Assembly (NCBI GenBank): GCA_963693305.1
Contig: OY855912.1
Span: 1,458,501 to 1,522,500, forward strand
Length of the DNA stretch: 64,000 nt
Direction: 5' to 3'
Source of the DNA: Meandrina meandrites
Lineage: Eukaryota > Cnidaria > Anthozoa > Scleractinia > Meandrinidae
Shown here: one piece after another, positions 39,501-52,900 of the stretch
Numbering within the stretch: the stretch's first letter is position 1
Layout: each line of letters begins with the position of its first letter
The notes under the pieces: model-generated
What the model was told of the DNA's origin: nothing
Databases searched by the model: none
Seen by the model: the letters and a program-made list of their open reading frames with translations, nothing else
Translations under genes and position numbers: made by a program

Positions 39501-42500
39501 GCTAGTATATGTACTACTTCGAAAAATAGATTTTTCTGCTATCTTCTTCCATGGTATGCCAATAAACCTTTTTCACCAAGTTTTACTATTTGTAGTTCAT
39601 ATGGTAAAGTATTATGTAGTAGTGTGAAAGCTTAGTTCAACAAATGCAGCTATAGCTTTTCAATTCAGACCTTTAAGCATCATATCCTGAAATTTTAGTA
39701 GGGTAGCATATATCTATTTACTATTTGGGAGACTTGGTCCAGCAGAAATCCACAGACTTGACAGTATGGAAATGCTAACAGAATCAATATCAATACACAG
39801 TGATGGATAATATTTGTTAAAGGAAAGGAATAATTATATTGTTAAGGTGCTCTCCCTGCCTTAGTAATACAATTTGCTAATTAATTTTTTTTTTCTTGCA
39901 GGTTATAACAAGAAAGCTATAGAGAAGAGGAAAAGGGAGTTATGGAATGATTAGAAGGACATAATAAAATTGCTTTTGAATGAGTGTGTTGTGAAATGCT
40001 TTAGACAAGTTACCATAAATGTTAGTTTCATCCCATCTTGCACACAAAATACACACACTGTAAAATTTTGATTGTAAACAGAAAAGGGATTGCAGTGTCT
40101 GAGGCAACAGGAAAGAATGGTACCTGAAATTGGGTAGTTAAAAGATTTTGGGGGACTAAAAGCTGTAGTGGCAGAAAATTTTTGGGACTGAACAATACTT
40201 AAAATTTACTTTATTGCCTGAATTTTTTCCAATATGCAAGAGAATTTATATATACAATCAGGGTAATCCTGAACAAAATATTACAACTTTTCCACAAGCA
40301 TACCTGGAACATTTTCAGAGACTAAATATCATGATTTTTTAATCATCGAAAGCATTGCATGCGACACGTGGGAACGATAGAATAAACTTCCCATATTAAA
40401 CCAATTCTTTGTGCCAAATTCTATAATTATAACAAAGAGTTGAGTTTGAGTTCGTTCCTTCAGGAGAAGAAGAAGATACAAAACTGCTCGGAAACGAAAA
40501 TTCGCAATACTTCAACTGTCAAGTAATGTTATAGCCCGATGAAAGAGTTATTATAGTTAAATGTACTAAACTCATTTTTAGCCGAAGTATCTTTTCTGGT
40601 GGCATGCATATCGGCTATCATGATGCTTCAGCTGTCTTAGCCTTGAGAACGGGACATCGTGGAAAATAATCGTTAATATTGCTAAGTACAGTGCGGTGGA
40701 ATCCCGATTTAGCGAACGTAGGAAACGAAAATTGATTTGAGAAAGCGCGGAAATAATTGAAGCGTTCAAATGAGTGAAAAAAAAAAAAACAACAAAGCAG
40801 CTTGTTATACTCTTTCTTCTATCAGACTCGAGGGCCGACGACATATTTATTTTTGCTCACCACTCTATACTGGAGCTTAGTCCTTCCGCAATCTAAGCAA
40901 TGTTTTGGTTTTGTGTGAGCCAATCAGATTACAGGAAATCGTATATCCAGAAATGGATATCCCCCGAACTGCAGGAAGATTGATTGCAGTTGATTTTAAG
41001 AAAGCGTTTGACTCTGTAAGTAGGGATTTCTTGTTTCGCACACTCCATGCTTTTCGTTTTGGACCTTCGTTCATTCATTGGATCAAGACTTTTTATAACA
41101 ATATATCAAGTTGCGTGATGAATAATGGTTTTGCCACTGCCCCTTTCGAAGTTCAGCGAGGTGTAAGGCAAGGAGACCCGCTCTCTTCCTATTTGTTTAT
41201 TATTGTCTTGGAGATTTTAAGTATAAGCATACGAAGCAACAAAAACATCGAGGGAATCATGGTAGACGGGGAAGAAATTAAGCTGGAAATTTTTGCAGAT
41301 GATTTAACGGCATTTCTACTGAATGACATTTCTATATCAAGATTTCTTAAGCTTCTAGAAGTCTTTGGAGGGTGCTCTGGACTTAAAATTAATCGTGAAA
41401 AATCAGAAATAATGTTACTTGGAAATCATGGAAACTCGCCCTCTGATCATGTCGACTTCAAAGGTATAAAGATTAAAAGAGCTCTCAAAATCCTTGGAAT
41501 TTACTTCACATGTGACAATAGAGCTAAACAAAAGTTGAACTTTGATGAATTGATTGAATCTATTAAGAAAAAGTTAAAAATGTGGAGGTGGAGAGACTTA
41601 ACACTTATCGGCAGAATTCAAATTGTTAAAACTTTTATTATCCCAATATTCCTTTACCGTGCAAGCATGATCTGTTTAGATAAAGAATTTATTAATGAAG
41701 CCAATAAAATCATCTTTGATTTTATTTGGAAAGGAAAAGACAAAGTCAAGCGTCTCGCACTTGTCAGCGAGGTCGAGGATGGCGGACTCAAAGCTCCACA
41801 CCTTGAATCTATAATAAAAACTCAGAGAATCCTTTGTTGCAAAAGACTTGCAAGTAAACAACCCAGCAGCTGGAAAACGATTTTACTACATTATTTAAAA
41901 CCGGTTGGTGGCAAGTTTATTCTATGCTGTGACTTTGATGTTAAAATCCTGCCTGTCAAACTCCCAGCTTTTTATGAAGAGTGTCTAAATTATTTCGCAG
42001 AATGCTCGGCAGCAAGGCAAGATAGTGGTGATCTTTCAAAAATTATCCTATGGAACAATAAAACTATTTGTATTAATGGCAAATCAGTCTATAACCGTAG
42101 TCTTGCAGATAAAGGTATACGTAGATTAGAAGACCTTATCTCTGAGAATAACGAGCTTATTACAAAACATAAGTTACGGGAACTAGATATTTCTCCGTTA
42201 GATGCATTTAGGCTCTTCTGTGTCATTGATGCCCTTCCAACAGAATACCGGAGATTTTTAAAAACTTATAATTATACTGGCACTGAGCCTTTTAACCTAC
42301 AAAATCAAGTCCAGTTACAGTTAAACGGGCAAAACGTCTTAATCAGTAAGGCCGTTTCGAAGACTATTTACAAAGAACTCCGAAACAGAATCATTACTCC
42401 ACCTACAGCTCAGCTTAAGTACAATATTTTGTTCGAAAATGATGGTGAATTGGATTGGAAGAAAATATATTGCTTACCACATCGTGTTGCTTTGGACACA

Positions 42501-43293
42501 AAATCGCGTGAATTTCAATACAAACTTCTTAACAGATGTCTTGCAACAAATGTCCTCCTTAGTAAAGTTGGAATAATTTCATCTCCACTCTGTTCTTTTT
42601 GCGGGGAAGTAGACGAATCTCTCGAACACATCTTTACAACTTGCAACTATACCAAGAAGTTTTGGGCAGAAGTTATAAAATGGATGGGCCACCAGAATAT
42701 CAAAATTAAATCCCTCTGTCATAAAGATATAATGTTTGGTATGACTGACGAGGAGGATTGGTTTGTTAACCATATTCTGTTAATTGCAAAAAAATTTATA
42801 TATTCGTGTAGATGCAATAAGGTTAAACCGTCCATTATTGCATTCAAACCACAAGTGAAGAAAATTTATCAACTTGAGGAAAAGATTGCTCAATTTAATA
42901 ATAAATGGCCCATCCATCAAAAAAAATGGGGCAAGTATATTGAGGTAGGAACATAATCTGTCATAACATGTTAAAATCTTTGTACTGCGTATGTAAGTTA
43001 TAGTTTTTAGTATTGTATTGTGTAATAGGAAAATGGAAGTGTAGCGAGTTTCCTGTAAGTGTAATGTGTGTGTGTGTGTGTGTGTGTGTGTTCGTAACAA
43101 CAATATGTTCGTAACAACATTTGTAAGAAACCATAAAATCAAATAAAGTATCAAAATACAAAAAAAAAAAAAATAATAAAATAAAACCATAAAATAATAA
43201 TAATAATCTTTATTGAGTACTTTTCATACTGGTTGAAAGAAATATAAAAATTTTGTTTTTCCTTAATTTTTTTCCCATGAGACAACTTCAGTA

Positions 43294-43337
<44 letters not shown>

Positions 43338-43847
43338 TAATTATTATTATTATTATTATACTCAATTAAGATCAGCGATTCTGTGCCTCAGAGGTTCACG
43401 AACTATCAGAAGAAGAAACAATCTTAACATCAATGACATTGACATGGAAATAGATAAAGGTCAAGCACGGATGCAATAGTTATAGCGAGGATAATAAGTA
43501 TAGAATTTTTACAGCTTTTCTTTTCTTTTATATTCACTATTTGTAAAATTTTGGTTTTGTAATATTTATTAAAGACGTAAATGAAAATTAGATTTTTTAC
43601 GAACAGAAATATGTAAATAAGTTTATATTTTGCAAATAGTTCACCTTAGTTTGTAATATTTTTACTTGTGTACATCGAAGCTTAGAGCGTGTAAAAGCTT
43701 TCAGTGTTATTATGTAGGTAGGCTATTGAAATTTTTACTGACATTATTTCATGGGAAGAACTTAAGGAAAACAAAATTTGTATATATATATATTTTTAAC
43801 CACATACACCTAAGATTCAAGTTTGTATGAAAAATGCTCAATAAAGA

Positions 43848-43938
<91 letters not shown>

Positions 43939-46900
43939 GAATATATGAAAGATATGTTGTGCGGGATATAAGAACCCACAATTGACCTGCTCCCAACGTA
44001 TCAAGGCTTCAAAGCTCAATTGGTAGAGATCGCGGAGGTCATGGGTTCAAATCTCGTTGCAGCCTTGAAATTTTTTCAGGCTTAAAATGCAATTGCTTAA
44101 ATTGCTTTCACACTGCGAGAATCATGTCTTACGTCATCCACTCCATCTGCTGGATAATAGAATCATCAATTGACCTGCCGCAAGGTATCAAGGCTTCATA
44201 GCTCAGTTGGTAGAGCATCGCACCGGTATCGTGGAGGTCATGGGTTCAAATCCCGTTGTAGCCTTGACATTTTTTTCGACACTGCGAGAATCATTTCATT
44301 CATTTTATCATTCATCCGCAGTTCGTATATGTCTTTCATATATTCATTACGTCTTATTACATATTGTATAAGCTTTGTAAAATATTGTACGTTTTCTGTC
44401 TACAGTTTACTATATGCTGTCAGGAACCTATAAGGTTTTGTTCTTTTACTTTCTGACAGAGGAGAAGGCATGTAAAAGCTTGGGTGCGAGATAGAACAAG
44501 GAGAGGGGAGAGGAAAGTAATGAACTCTTTTTCTCCCGTTACAAAACTTAAAATGGCCACCATAACCATAATTACTTTTGCCAGTAACTTTCTTGGTGAA
44601 GGATTTTCTTTGACCAATGCTCGTTGTCGTCTTGAAAGTGCATGACACAGAACTCTCCTTAGCTATGTAGTGTTTGCTAGAAATGTATTTAGCTTGCTAT
44701 GGTTTGCTAGGCGTTGATTTTAATTTAAATGGAAAGAAGATACTTAGCATGTGAACAGGCGAATATTGCTGGCGAATAGGCGTGAAGAAACGCTGGCGTA
44801 CAAATAAGCTAAAGGAGAACAGCCTGCGGGTCTGAAGTGGTTTCTTCGACACCTTTTGCTTTATCTTTAATTTCCTTCACTTCTATTTCAGCTTAGAGAT
44901 AACTAGATTAGATAATGTTACTTAACACAACTATTCATACTTTTTTTGCCCATTCAAATATGTCGCTTGTAATATAACTGACTTAATTCAGTGTTGGGTA
45001 TATTGGAAACGATCATTACAATATACTCTCACCTGAACGATGATCAGTAGCAGACTGTGCTCCTTGTCCACCGCTCCCTCCTGACCATGAAGTATGCCCA
45101 GGATTGCCTATTCTACCTGTGCTGGCATCACATCCTTCATATCTTGATTCTACAGCTCTTAGACCTCCCCCGCCTCCAGCAATTATCAAAGGAGTGTTGC
45201 TTCCTCTCACTACAAATGTTCCTCCACCGCCTCCAGAACGCTTGTTGATGATATTTATTCCTCCTTCTTGACCAACTAGGATTTGAATTATTTCTCCTTT
45301 GGATAAGTTGAAAGTCCCAATCATTCTTGCTCCCCTTCCTCGGTATTGACTGTTACTGTTTTTACCGTACCCCCCTGCTGCTCCCACTGCTTCTATTTGG
45401 TATTCACCAGTGAACGGCACAGTCCACTGTTGAATACCGCTGGACAGTGTAACTTGACCGTCATGGTCCTGACATGTGTAGTGACAACCAAGTGATATTG
45501 GACCATATCTTCCACTAGCACCGAGACTTGTAAAGACAGCAGTGAACGCTAGGAAATTAAGAAAAAAAATAAACAGATCAAAGTTGAAGACCGGTAACAA
45601 ATTTAGTTCTAAAGAAGGTAACGCTGTGTAGCAAAAAAGTCCTATTTATCTATTTATTTATTTATTTATTTATCTGCAATATTTCAACAGGCCACCCAAT
45701 TCAGCGTAGGCTGGTTTAAATGGGGGCCTGCAAACAATTTACAAGACATACATTTCAATACATTACATCACATTACATAAACTCATTACAATAAACACAT
45801 TACATAAACTCATTACATAAACTCATTAAAGGTAAAGGAAAACTATTTCAGTTTCCTTTGAACACAGATGTCAAGCCAAGTCAAATCATTCTTTATTTAT
45901 AAACCAATAACTGAACTGTAATGTCTATCACCAGCAATGTAAGCCGGAAGAAATAAAACGCAAGAGTCTTTACAAACACAGAAAAACACGAAAGCAAGCA
46001 CTAGGATCTCCTCAGTTAAAACTATATATCTACCAAGAAATTTTAGTCCAAAGTATTATTGGAATAAGGTTCATTTAATACTGTCTGATTACAAAATGTT
46101 ACAGGTAGTTACCAGTGCAGTTTACGCCATCTCCATGGAATCCATCTTTGCACGTAGAGTTATAGGATCCTCGGGTATTGTTACAAACAGCGTTAACATG
46201 ACAGCGGTGAATTCCATTACTGCCATTGTCTTTATCTAAAACAACAAAAGGAATAGTTGAATCAGGAAGTATGAAGAAATGTTCGTTGTATGAAGTTCGT
46301 GTGAACTTATATAGTGAATATTATTTGATAACTGATTTTGTTTCAAAACGTATGTACTCTCTACTAAAAACCCTCTTGTTTTGTGTTGCCTATAAAATTC
46401 ACTTCGATGTTTTTTAGCATTTGTTCCGAGTGCTAGCGCCTTGAAGTAGACGGGACACATGCGTACTCTTTTAAAATGAAAACTGAAAAAAGGAATAAAA
46501 ATGAACAAGCCGAACTGAGAAAATATGAAAATCTCATTTTGTTTTTAACAATGAAATCATAGCATAGTGAATGTTTTTATGCAGTTTTAACGCGCATTTT
46601 AATTGTTTTATAGCAGAAATCTCACTCGTTTTACATGCAGACAGTCAATTGTTTGGAACGAAGTCCTCGGTATAACGAACTATATTCTTCCCTGCACTAA
46701 TATTGTAATATGCCATTATGTTGAAAAGAATTCCGATGAAACGAAACCTCGATATAGCGAACATGTTTTGCCAGTTCCTTGGCCCTTCGTTATATGGAGT
46801 TCCCCAACTCGTGGTGAACTACTTTACTGTACTTTTCCGATTGAACGTCCCGGCCTTTAATTTAAAATTAGCCTGGTGCAGCTGGTGCTTAGTGGATAGG

Positions 46901-49900
46901 TATAGTGGATAGAGCGCTGGACTTGCAATCCGGAGGTCCCGGATTCAAATCCTCCTCCCTACCACTAGATGGTTTGTCTTCGGTGGTCCCGAATTCAACT
47001 CCTCCACGCTTTGTAAATAGCCAGCTGGTTAGCCTCCTGCCAGTTGGGATTTTTAACTAGTTTCTGTTTGATTTATAATATTTCTTTCCTCATATTTACA
47101 GTGTATCCAATTAGCACAGCAGTGCTAAATACATTGACACTTAAATAAAATGATTTTTTTATTTTTTATTTTTTTTATTTGACTCCTACTAGTTTATTTG
47201 AGCTGGGCAACGGTTTTCATTCGTTATTTTTGCAAACATATAGTTTTCCAATAATACCTACACAATACCTCTCCAAAAGGAACTCGTTGCAAAATAAACA
47301 GAAACGGGAAGCATTGTTATTACAAGCTACACAACATTGTAAAGGGGCAGTGGGGAAATTGCATTTTTTCCTGTTTCAAGTGTCAAAAACAGTAAGTATT
47401 GTGACTGGGATTGTAGAATTTTTCAATCAATCAAACGTTGCCCTCTTACCTTTCATACATCCATACAGTTCCACTCTCATTGATATGTGTTTGTACCAAT
47501 CTTCAGGTCGGAAACGAATGTACCGTGCTGTGATTGGCGGGTTTAGATAATGATAAACAACAGTGTCCTGGTCTGTGTTTCCAACAAATTCCTAAACAAG
47601 TAAAATGACATGTTACCCATTTTAAGCCTTAACCCGAGCTAAACTTTGTCTTATTTACCACTACCCGAGAGTAAGATATGGAAATGTGGAAACAATTTAA
47701 CTATCTTTTTAGAATTACGAATTTAAGCTATATTTAAGCTATGAACTTGTATACGAAGAAAAGAAATATTCATTTGCCAATGAAATCACATAAGTAAGAT
47801 CATTCCTCTGCTGAATGAGGTAAACTTCTTTTTTGTCGCGTTCGGCTCATAGAAATAAATTATAGCTGTTGCCCCAAATTTGATCAAATACGCGTTAGTC
47901 CTATTTGACACTGAAGTTTTCATGTTTTGTCTTGTTATTTCGAGGCTTCATTCAGTTCATTTTATAATTAGTTTGTACAATAAAATTTACGGTAACGTGT
48001 GAGTGTGACCAGTCCAGGTTAACTAAAGCGTTTTGGTTTTTCCTTTTACCGCGCCCAAGAAACTTGAAAGCAACCAGAATCAACTCGAACTTCACTTAAA
48101 AACTTTTCAGCTTGCGAACTTCGAAACTTGCCAACTTCGTGAACTTCACGTGAAATTCACTTCTTTTCAAAGTTCGCAATCTGATTGACAACTAGGTATT
48201 AAATGATCATGAAATTCCAAAGTTCGTAGCGAACTTCGGAAATTTCAAACGAACTTCGGAAACCGATTGTCAAATGTTTTGTGAAACTCACTGTAAATGA
48301 CCCCAGTTTTTTCTGTTTTCTTTTTCCTTTTTTTTTCAACCTGGTTTAGGGATCTATGTTTTGTGCTACATTTTGTTGAAAGATATCTCTTTATCCGATT
48401 TTTAGGATTTTTTTTTTCTATCTCGTTTTATCTGTGTTCAAGAGAGGATGCCTCTCTTCCTGTTTTTAATACCGTATGAGCCGAAAAAGTGACAGATTTG
48501 CAGTGTTTGATATCATTCACTCTCGACCAGTGCATATTATGTTTTGCCCTTGTCATTATCTGCCCAAGTCTTTTTTAATCCCTTAAATTGATTGATAGAG
48601 AACTCTACGAAAAAAGAGAACGACGTTTCGGTTTAATTTTGGCACCATTTTTAAGTAAAATGTAATAGACCTCTTATTGGGGCAAAAAGCACGCAAATGG
48701 GCTTGGAGATGCTAATTTTTATATTTTTTAAATTAAAAAAATGAAAGAACTATTTTAGGTTTTGGTAAAACAACAACGCATCAGGATTTACTTGGGATCG
48801 TGAACATGAAATTTTTAGAACATAGAAGAATATGTAAATGCCTTGTGTTGCTTTATATTATAAATCTTTATACTGTCATGGCCCTGAGTACATACAAACG
48901 AGTTAATCTCAGTCTTCCCAGGTTCAGTCTCAACTGGATTAAGAACTCTTTCTCGTATTTTGAACGAGCTTTCTCGTATTTAGTTGCTAAAAACTGAAAC
49001 TATACAATACAAAAAAAAAGTTTATTAAGAGGGGCCTTTTGGTGCTAATGGCCTAAAATTAAAAAACAAATTGCAATACAATAAGATCAAAAATGGACTC
49101 TCTTTAACCCCCGTCAAGGCAGGAAAATCTGTCCAGGTTTTTAGGAATAAAGCTTTTAAAATTCGTCATAGTAAATTTTGTGTATAGTAGTTTTAGTTAT
49201 AATAGTTGTCTTAGTTTTTATAATAGTCACCATTTGTATTTGTATTTTATATGGCTTTGTAATATTTTAAAATTTGTATACTTACATAGATTTCGTTTTC
49301 GTAGATGTGCGTAAATAAATGGTTGATCAATCGGTCGGTTGGTTGGTTGGTTAATTGATTGATTTACAAGGCTAAAAAATCATGATTAAAACTTCAAAGG
49401 AAAAACTTTTAAAAAAGTTTCTTCTACGCATTAATTACAACTACAGTCGACTCCAAATAACTCGAACCAAAATCGATTTTCCGTGAATTTCCGACATACA
49501 TTAACTGTAATTTTAACCTCGGTAACTCGAACCATCCGCTAACTCGAAGCAATTTTCGTGTATCTTCAGGTCATTTTCTATATAATTTTGCCCTCGATAA
49601 CTCGAAAAATCACAACTATAATAAAATTCTCGAATCTGATTGGTTCTTAGCACGCCCTATTTTTTATCAAATTGGAGCGCGCGCGGCTTAAGTGTCCAAT
49701 AACAAAGTGTCCAATAACAAGGTGTCCAATAACAAAGTTTGCGTGCTGCACATGCGCGCGCTCTTTATTTGGTTTCTTGTTGTGACTAAATACTCCTTGA
49801 TATTCCTAAAACGTTCAGCTTCAAGAATGGCTTTTTTGCCTTAGTGATGATAAGTCCATAGCAGGCTTCGCTTTATCTAATTTTTTTCTCGAATTTTGTT

Positions 49901-52900
49901 ATACTTATGATTAATTGGTAACAGGACTTTGTGTCGTCCAATTCTGTCTGTAATCATACTCGCGATTAAACAAATCGGACTCCCGCTACGCGGTCGTCCG
50001 ATTTTGTTAATCACTCGTATGATTACAGACCGAATTGGACTCCACTCAGTCCTATTACCATTACTTATGTCTGTCAATACGTGACAAGTCAAAACAAACA
50101 GTGTATTGTTACCTGTTACCTATCCCCTGGATTTTTTAAAGTAAAACCAGTGAGCAGCGCGTCTGCGAACTACTTGAGTTGTAAAACTTTTTTATTTTCT
50201 CCTACGCGTTTCGTGTGACTAGCGCACGCTTCTTCAGGGAGTTTAACAATACAATCAAGTATACCTGTATATATACCTAGATACAGTTCTGCATATCGCA
50301 AAAAACAACACCTACGGAATTTTTTAAAATTTTTTAAAGTAAAACCAGTGAGCAGCGCGTCTTCGAACTACTTGAGTTGTAAAACTTTTTTATTTTCTCC
50401 TACTCGTTTCGTGTGACTAGCGCACACTTCTTCAGGGAGTTTAACAATACAATCATCAAGTATACCTGTATATATACCTAGAATAACGTCTGTCAATACG
50501 TGACAAGTCAAAACAAACAGTGTATTGTTACCTGTTACCTATCCCCAGGCGCCAAGTTGGCGCATAGGGCCTCCAACAGTGTATTGTGGTCCAAAAAAAG
50601 AGTTCGCAAAAACGTTCGCAGTTCCTGGACTTCTTCCTGTTGCTTTCCATTGTTATATTTTTCACCGGCATTAATTTAGAGATGTATTGTCTTATTTTCA
50701 CTCAACTACTCTAGTCTGTAATTTAAATTTGGTTATGTACACTGTATGAATGGAAAAAAACACCGGTTCTTTCTTATTTCCGATCATTTGTTCTCAACTC
50801 CCGATAACTCGAACCTTTTTCAATTTCCCTTGAAGGTTCGAGTTATCGGGAGTCGACTGTATGGAAACTCAAGGCACTGATAATAAGATAATATAATGAA
50901 CCTGAAGTTTAATGGAGTTAATTTTTACCTTGGGTATATTTTGCCCTTGTGTCCTGTAAGACTGGAAGTTATTTCCATCGTCACCATATTGTAGTTCGTA
51001 CTTTTTTACCCAATGGTCATGACGATCACTTCCTTGTGTTGCTACACGTGTTACTACGTACTGACCAGTCAGATTAATCTGCAACCATTGACTGGCATCA
51101 TCTTTGTAAGCTTGCCAAGATCCATGTTTCTCCGTGTTGTGCAGTCTACCCTGAATGGCTGCATGATTGTCACGGCGTTCCGAAGACGCACGAATCTGTT
51201 CATCAGTTATGTCACCGCTTTCCATGCCGAGAGCTTCTTGACATTCTAAGTTTTTAAACCGAAACAAATGAAACATTACTATGTACGATTTAAAGATAGA
51301 AACTGTAAGCTGACAGTTACGCGAGTTTTACGCACAAAGCGATCATCACTATACATATATTTCTGGCACAGCTTTGCAATCATTAGCCTGCGCCGCAGAC
51401 GAAACTAAACCCTGGTTAAGTCCGTACACTGTTCCTTTTTCAAAAATAATAGTTGGGCATTTTTATGTTACTGCATGGCCGAATTCATTCTGGTATCTGC
51501 TGTTTCTGCGTCATAAATAGATACAGGACGGACAAAACAAAAACAAATTATATCTCACTCTGACAGCTCTCAAAAAAAACATAACAACCTCTTGTTGCCG
51601 TATCTACCTTTTGCTTTTCTGAGTCGTGGTTGTTAAGACCCATTCACAGTGGTGATTTTCACTGCGATTTGTTTGACTCGTGCTGCGACAAGTTACAATT
51701 TCAACCGGGCGATTTGAGCGCGATATCGCTAGAATTTCTACAGAACGTGATAGAATTAGCAGGAAAACTCGTATCAGAGTATGTACACACGTCTAACGCT
51801 AACTCAACTGAAACAAGTGACAAGATAAGTCCATCAATTTTTTTATAGTTACCATCGCAGGTTTTGCCATCACCATAAAATCCATCTTTGCACGTACAGT
51901 TATAGGATCCCCGGGTATTGTTACATACGGCATTAGCATCACAGCGGTGTGTTCCATTGGCGCACTCGTCTATATCTAAAACAACAAAAGGAATAGTTAA
52001 ATTTGAAAGTATAAAGAAATGTCTCGTTTCAAGAACTTCAAGTGGTTAGGAGGGCTCATTCCCCGAACAGCGGCTGGTAATCGAGCCTGGTGAACTTAGC
52101 GAATACTATTTGATAACTGATTTTGCTTCAAAACGTACTTTTTACTAAGAAAGATGCTCTTGTTTTATGTTGGCCAGAAAAATTGCTCCAATATTAACTT
52201 TTTTTGCCATTTGTCCCTGGTGCAAGCGCCTTGACGAAGTCGAGGCAGCATGTGTTCCTATTAAAGAATAGGCCAGACCGGGAATATGTAAAAATCTTCT
52301 TTTCTATTCAGTAATGAAATCACAGCATATAGTAAGTGCTTTCGTGCAGTTTTATCGTACTTGTTAATTGTTTTGAGCAGAAATCTTACTCGTTGTACAA
52401 ACTCTCAATCGTTCAATTTCTGAGTCAATCGATTTAACGAACCTTTATATGTAACGAAGTAGTCGGTATAACGAACGATATTCTTCGCCCCAGTTAAAGT
52501 AAAATGGAACAGAAGCGCAATATAACGAACCCCCATTATAGCTGAAACATGCATATTTTGCCAGTCCCTTGGCCCTCCGTTATTTCGAGGTTCCATTGCT
52601 TTGCCAACTCGAGTGAACTACCTTACCGGCGCACCCACTTTTTCCATAAAATACTTTCCATTAATAGTTACCAGTGCAATTTTTGCCATCTCCATGGAAT
52701 CCATCTTTGCACGTACAGTTGTACGATCCTTGGGTATTGTTACACACAGCATTAACATCACAGTGGTGTGTTCCATTGGCGCACTCGTCTATATCTAAAA
52801 CAACAAAAGGAATTCAGTTATTGGAACAACGCTCATTTAAAAACTGTCTGACTTCAAAATATGTTACAGGTAGTTGTTACCAGTGCAATTTTTGCCATCT

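Larger units (their letters stand above)
37644..40971. mobile_element. TIR element A, complete copy (3.33 kb, 5-bp TSD)
   Basis: 30-bp inverted repeats (37644-37673 and 40942-40971) start CAGTTCGGGGGATATCC and include an internal small palindrome (ATATCCA/TGGATAT). The flanks CAGGA at 37639-37643 and 40972-40976 duplicate LINE sequence, and excision of one copy restores the ORF2 frame exactly. No transposase frame is present, so it is non-autonomous; superfamily not assigned. The interior has degenerate GGTTAGTTCCACTCTG and GGTTAGCCTAAATAGC repeats (38640-39320). Confidence 0.95.
35829..42956 (+). pseudogene. LINE ORF2p (endonuclease-RT), broken by one stop and element A
   Basis: Open from 35829 to an in-frame TAG at 36234-36236, then open to 37643. 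It resumes in the same frame at 40977 once the insertion and one 5-bp duplicate are removed, and stops at 42954-42956. About 1,264 codons. The APE-type endonuclease includes [27 protein letters not shown] and SDHSAIVL. The RT includes [27 protein letters not shown] and the catalytic FADD. A C-terminal [18 protein letters not shown] knuckle is present. No ATG opens the frame; an ATG at 35854 is in another frame. One stop plus one insertion in an otherwise clean frame suggests a young copy. Confidence 0.85.
34500..43180 (+). mobile_element. Full-length L1/Tx1-like LINE, interrupted by element A
   Basis: The LINE begins GGGGGATTGG and ends in an A-rich tail. It is bounded by ATAAAACCAT at 34490-34499 and 43181-43190 (10-bp target duplication). 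Without the 3.33 kb insertion and its duplication it is about 5.35 kb. It has two ORFs: ORF1 coiled-coil/RRM and ORF2 APE endonuclease, reverse transcriptase and a C-terminal Cys-His knuckle, the L1-superfamily layout. It lies in antisense orientation to gene 1, inside the intron dividing the glycine-rich domain. Confidence 0.9.
50141..50481 (-). repeat. Tandem direct repeat, 2 copies, about 197-bp period
   Basis: 50141-50280 and 50338-50481 are near copies (AGTAAAACCAGTGAGCAGCG ... TATATATACCTAG). Each contains one hammerhead-like hairpin on the minus strand. Tandem copies with a ribozyme per unit recall retrozyme or Penelope-type pseudo-LTR arrays. Confidence 0.75.
49443..50862. mobile_element. 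Tc1/pogo-like TIR element with nested insertions
   Basis: Ends CAGTCGACTCCAAATAACTC and the complement of GAGTTATCGGGAGTCGACTG are bordered by TA. TA-flanked CAGTCGACTC termini fit pogo/Tigger-type MITEs. Inside are the palindromic repeat (49620-50080), two hammerhead-like retro-repeats and duplicated 60-bp blocks (GTCTGTCAATACGTGACAAG at 50070 and 50486). Confidence 0.65.

Noticed and set aside
43749..43979. Poly-Asn protein on the minus strand
   Set aside because: Product of the (TTA)n microsatellite.
44190..44266. Functional tRNA-Thr gene
   Set aside because: Poor anticodon-stem pairing, C at position 33 and a SINE body downstream; treated as a SINE head.
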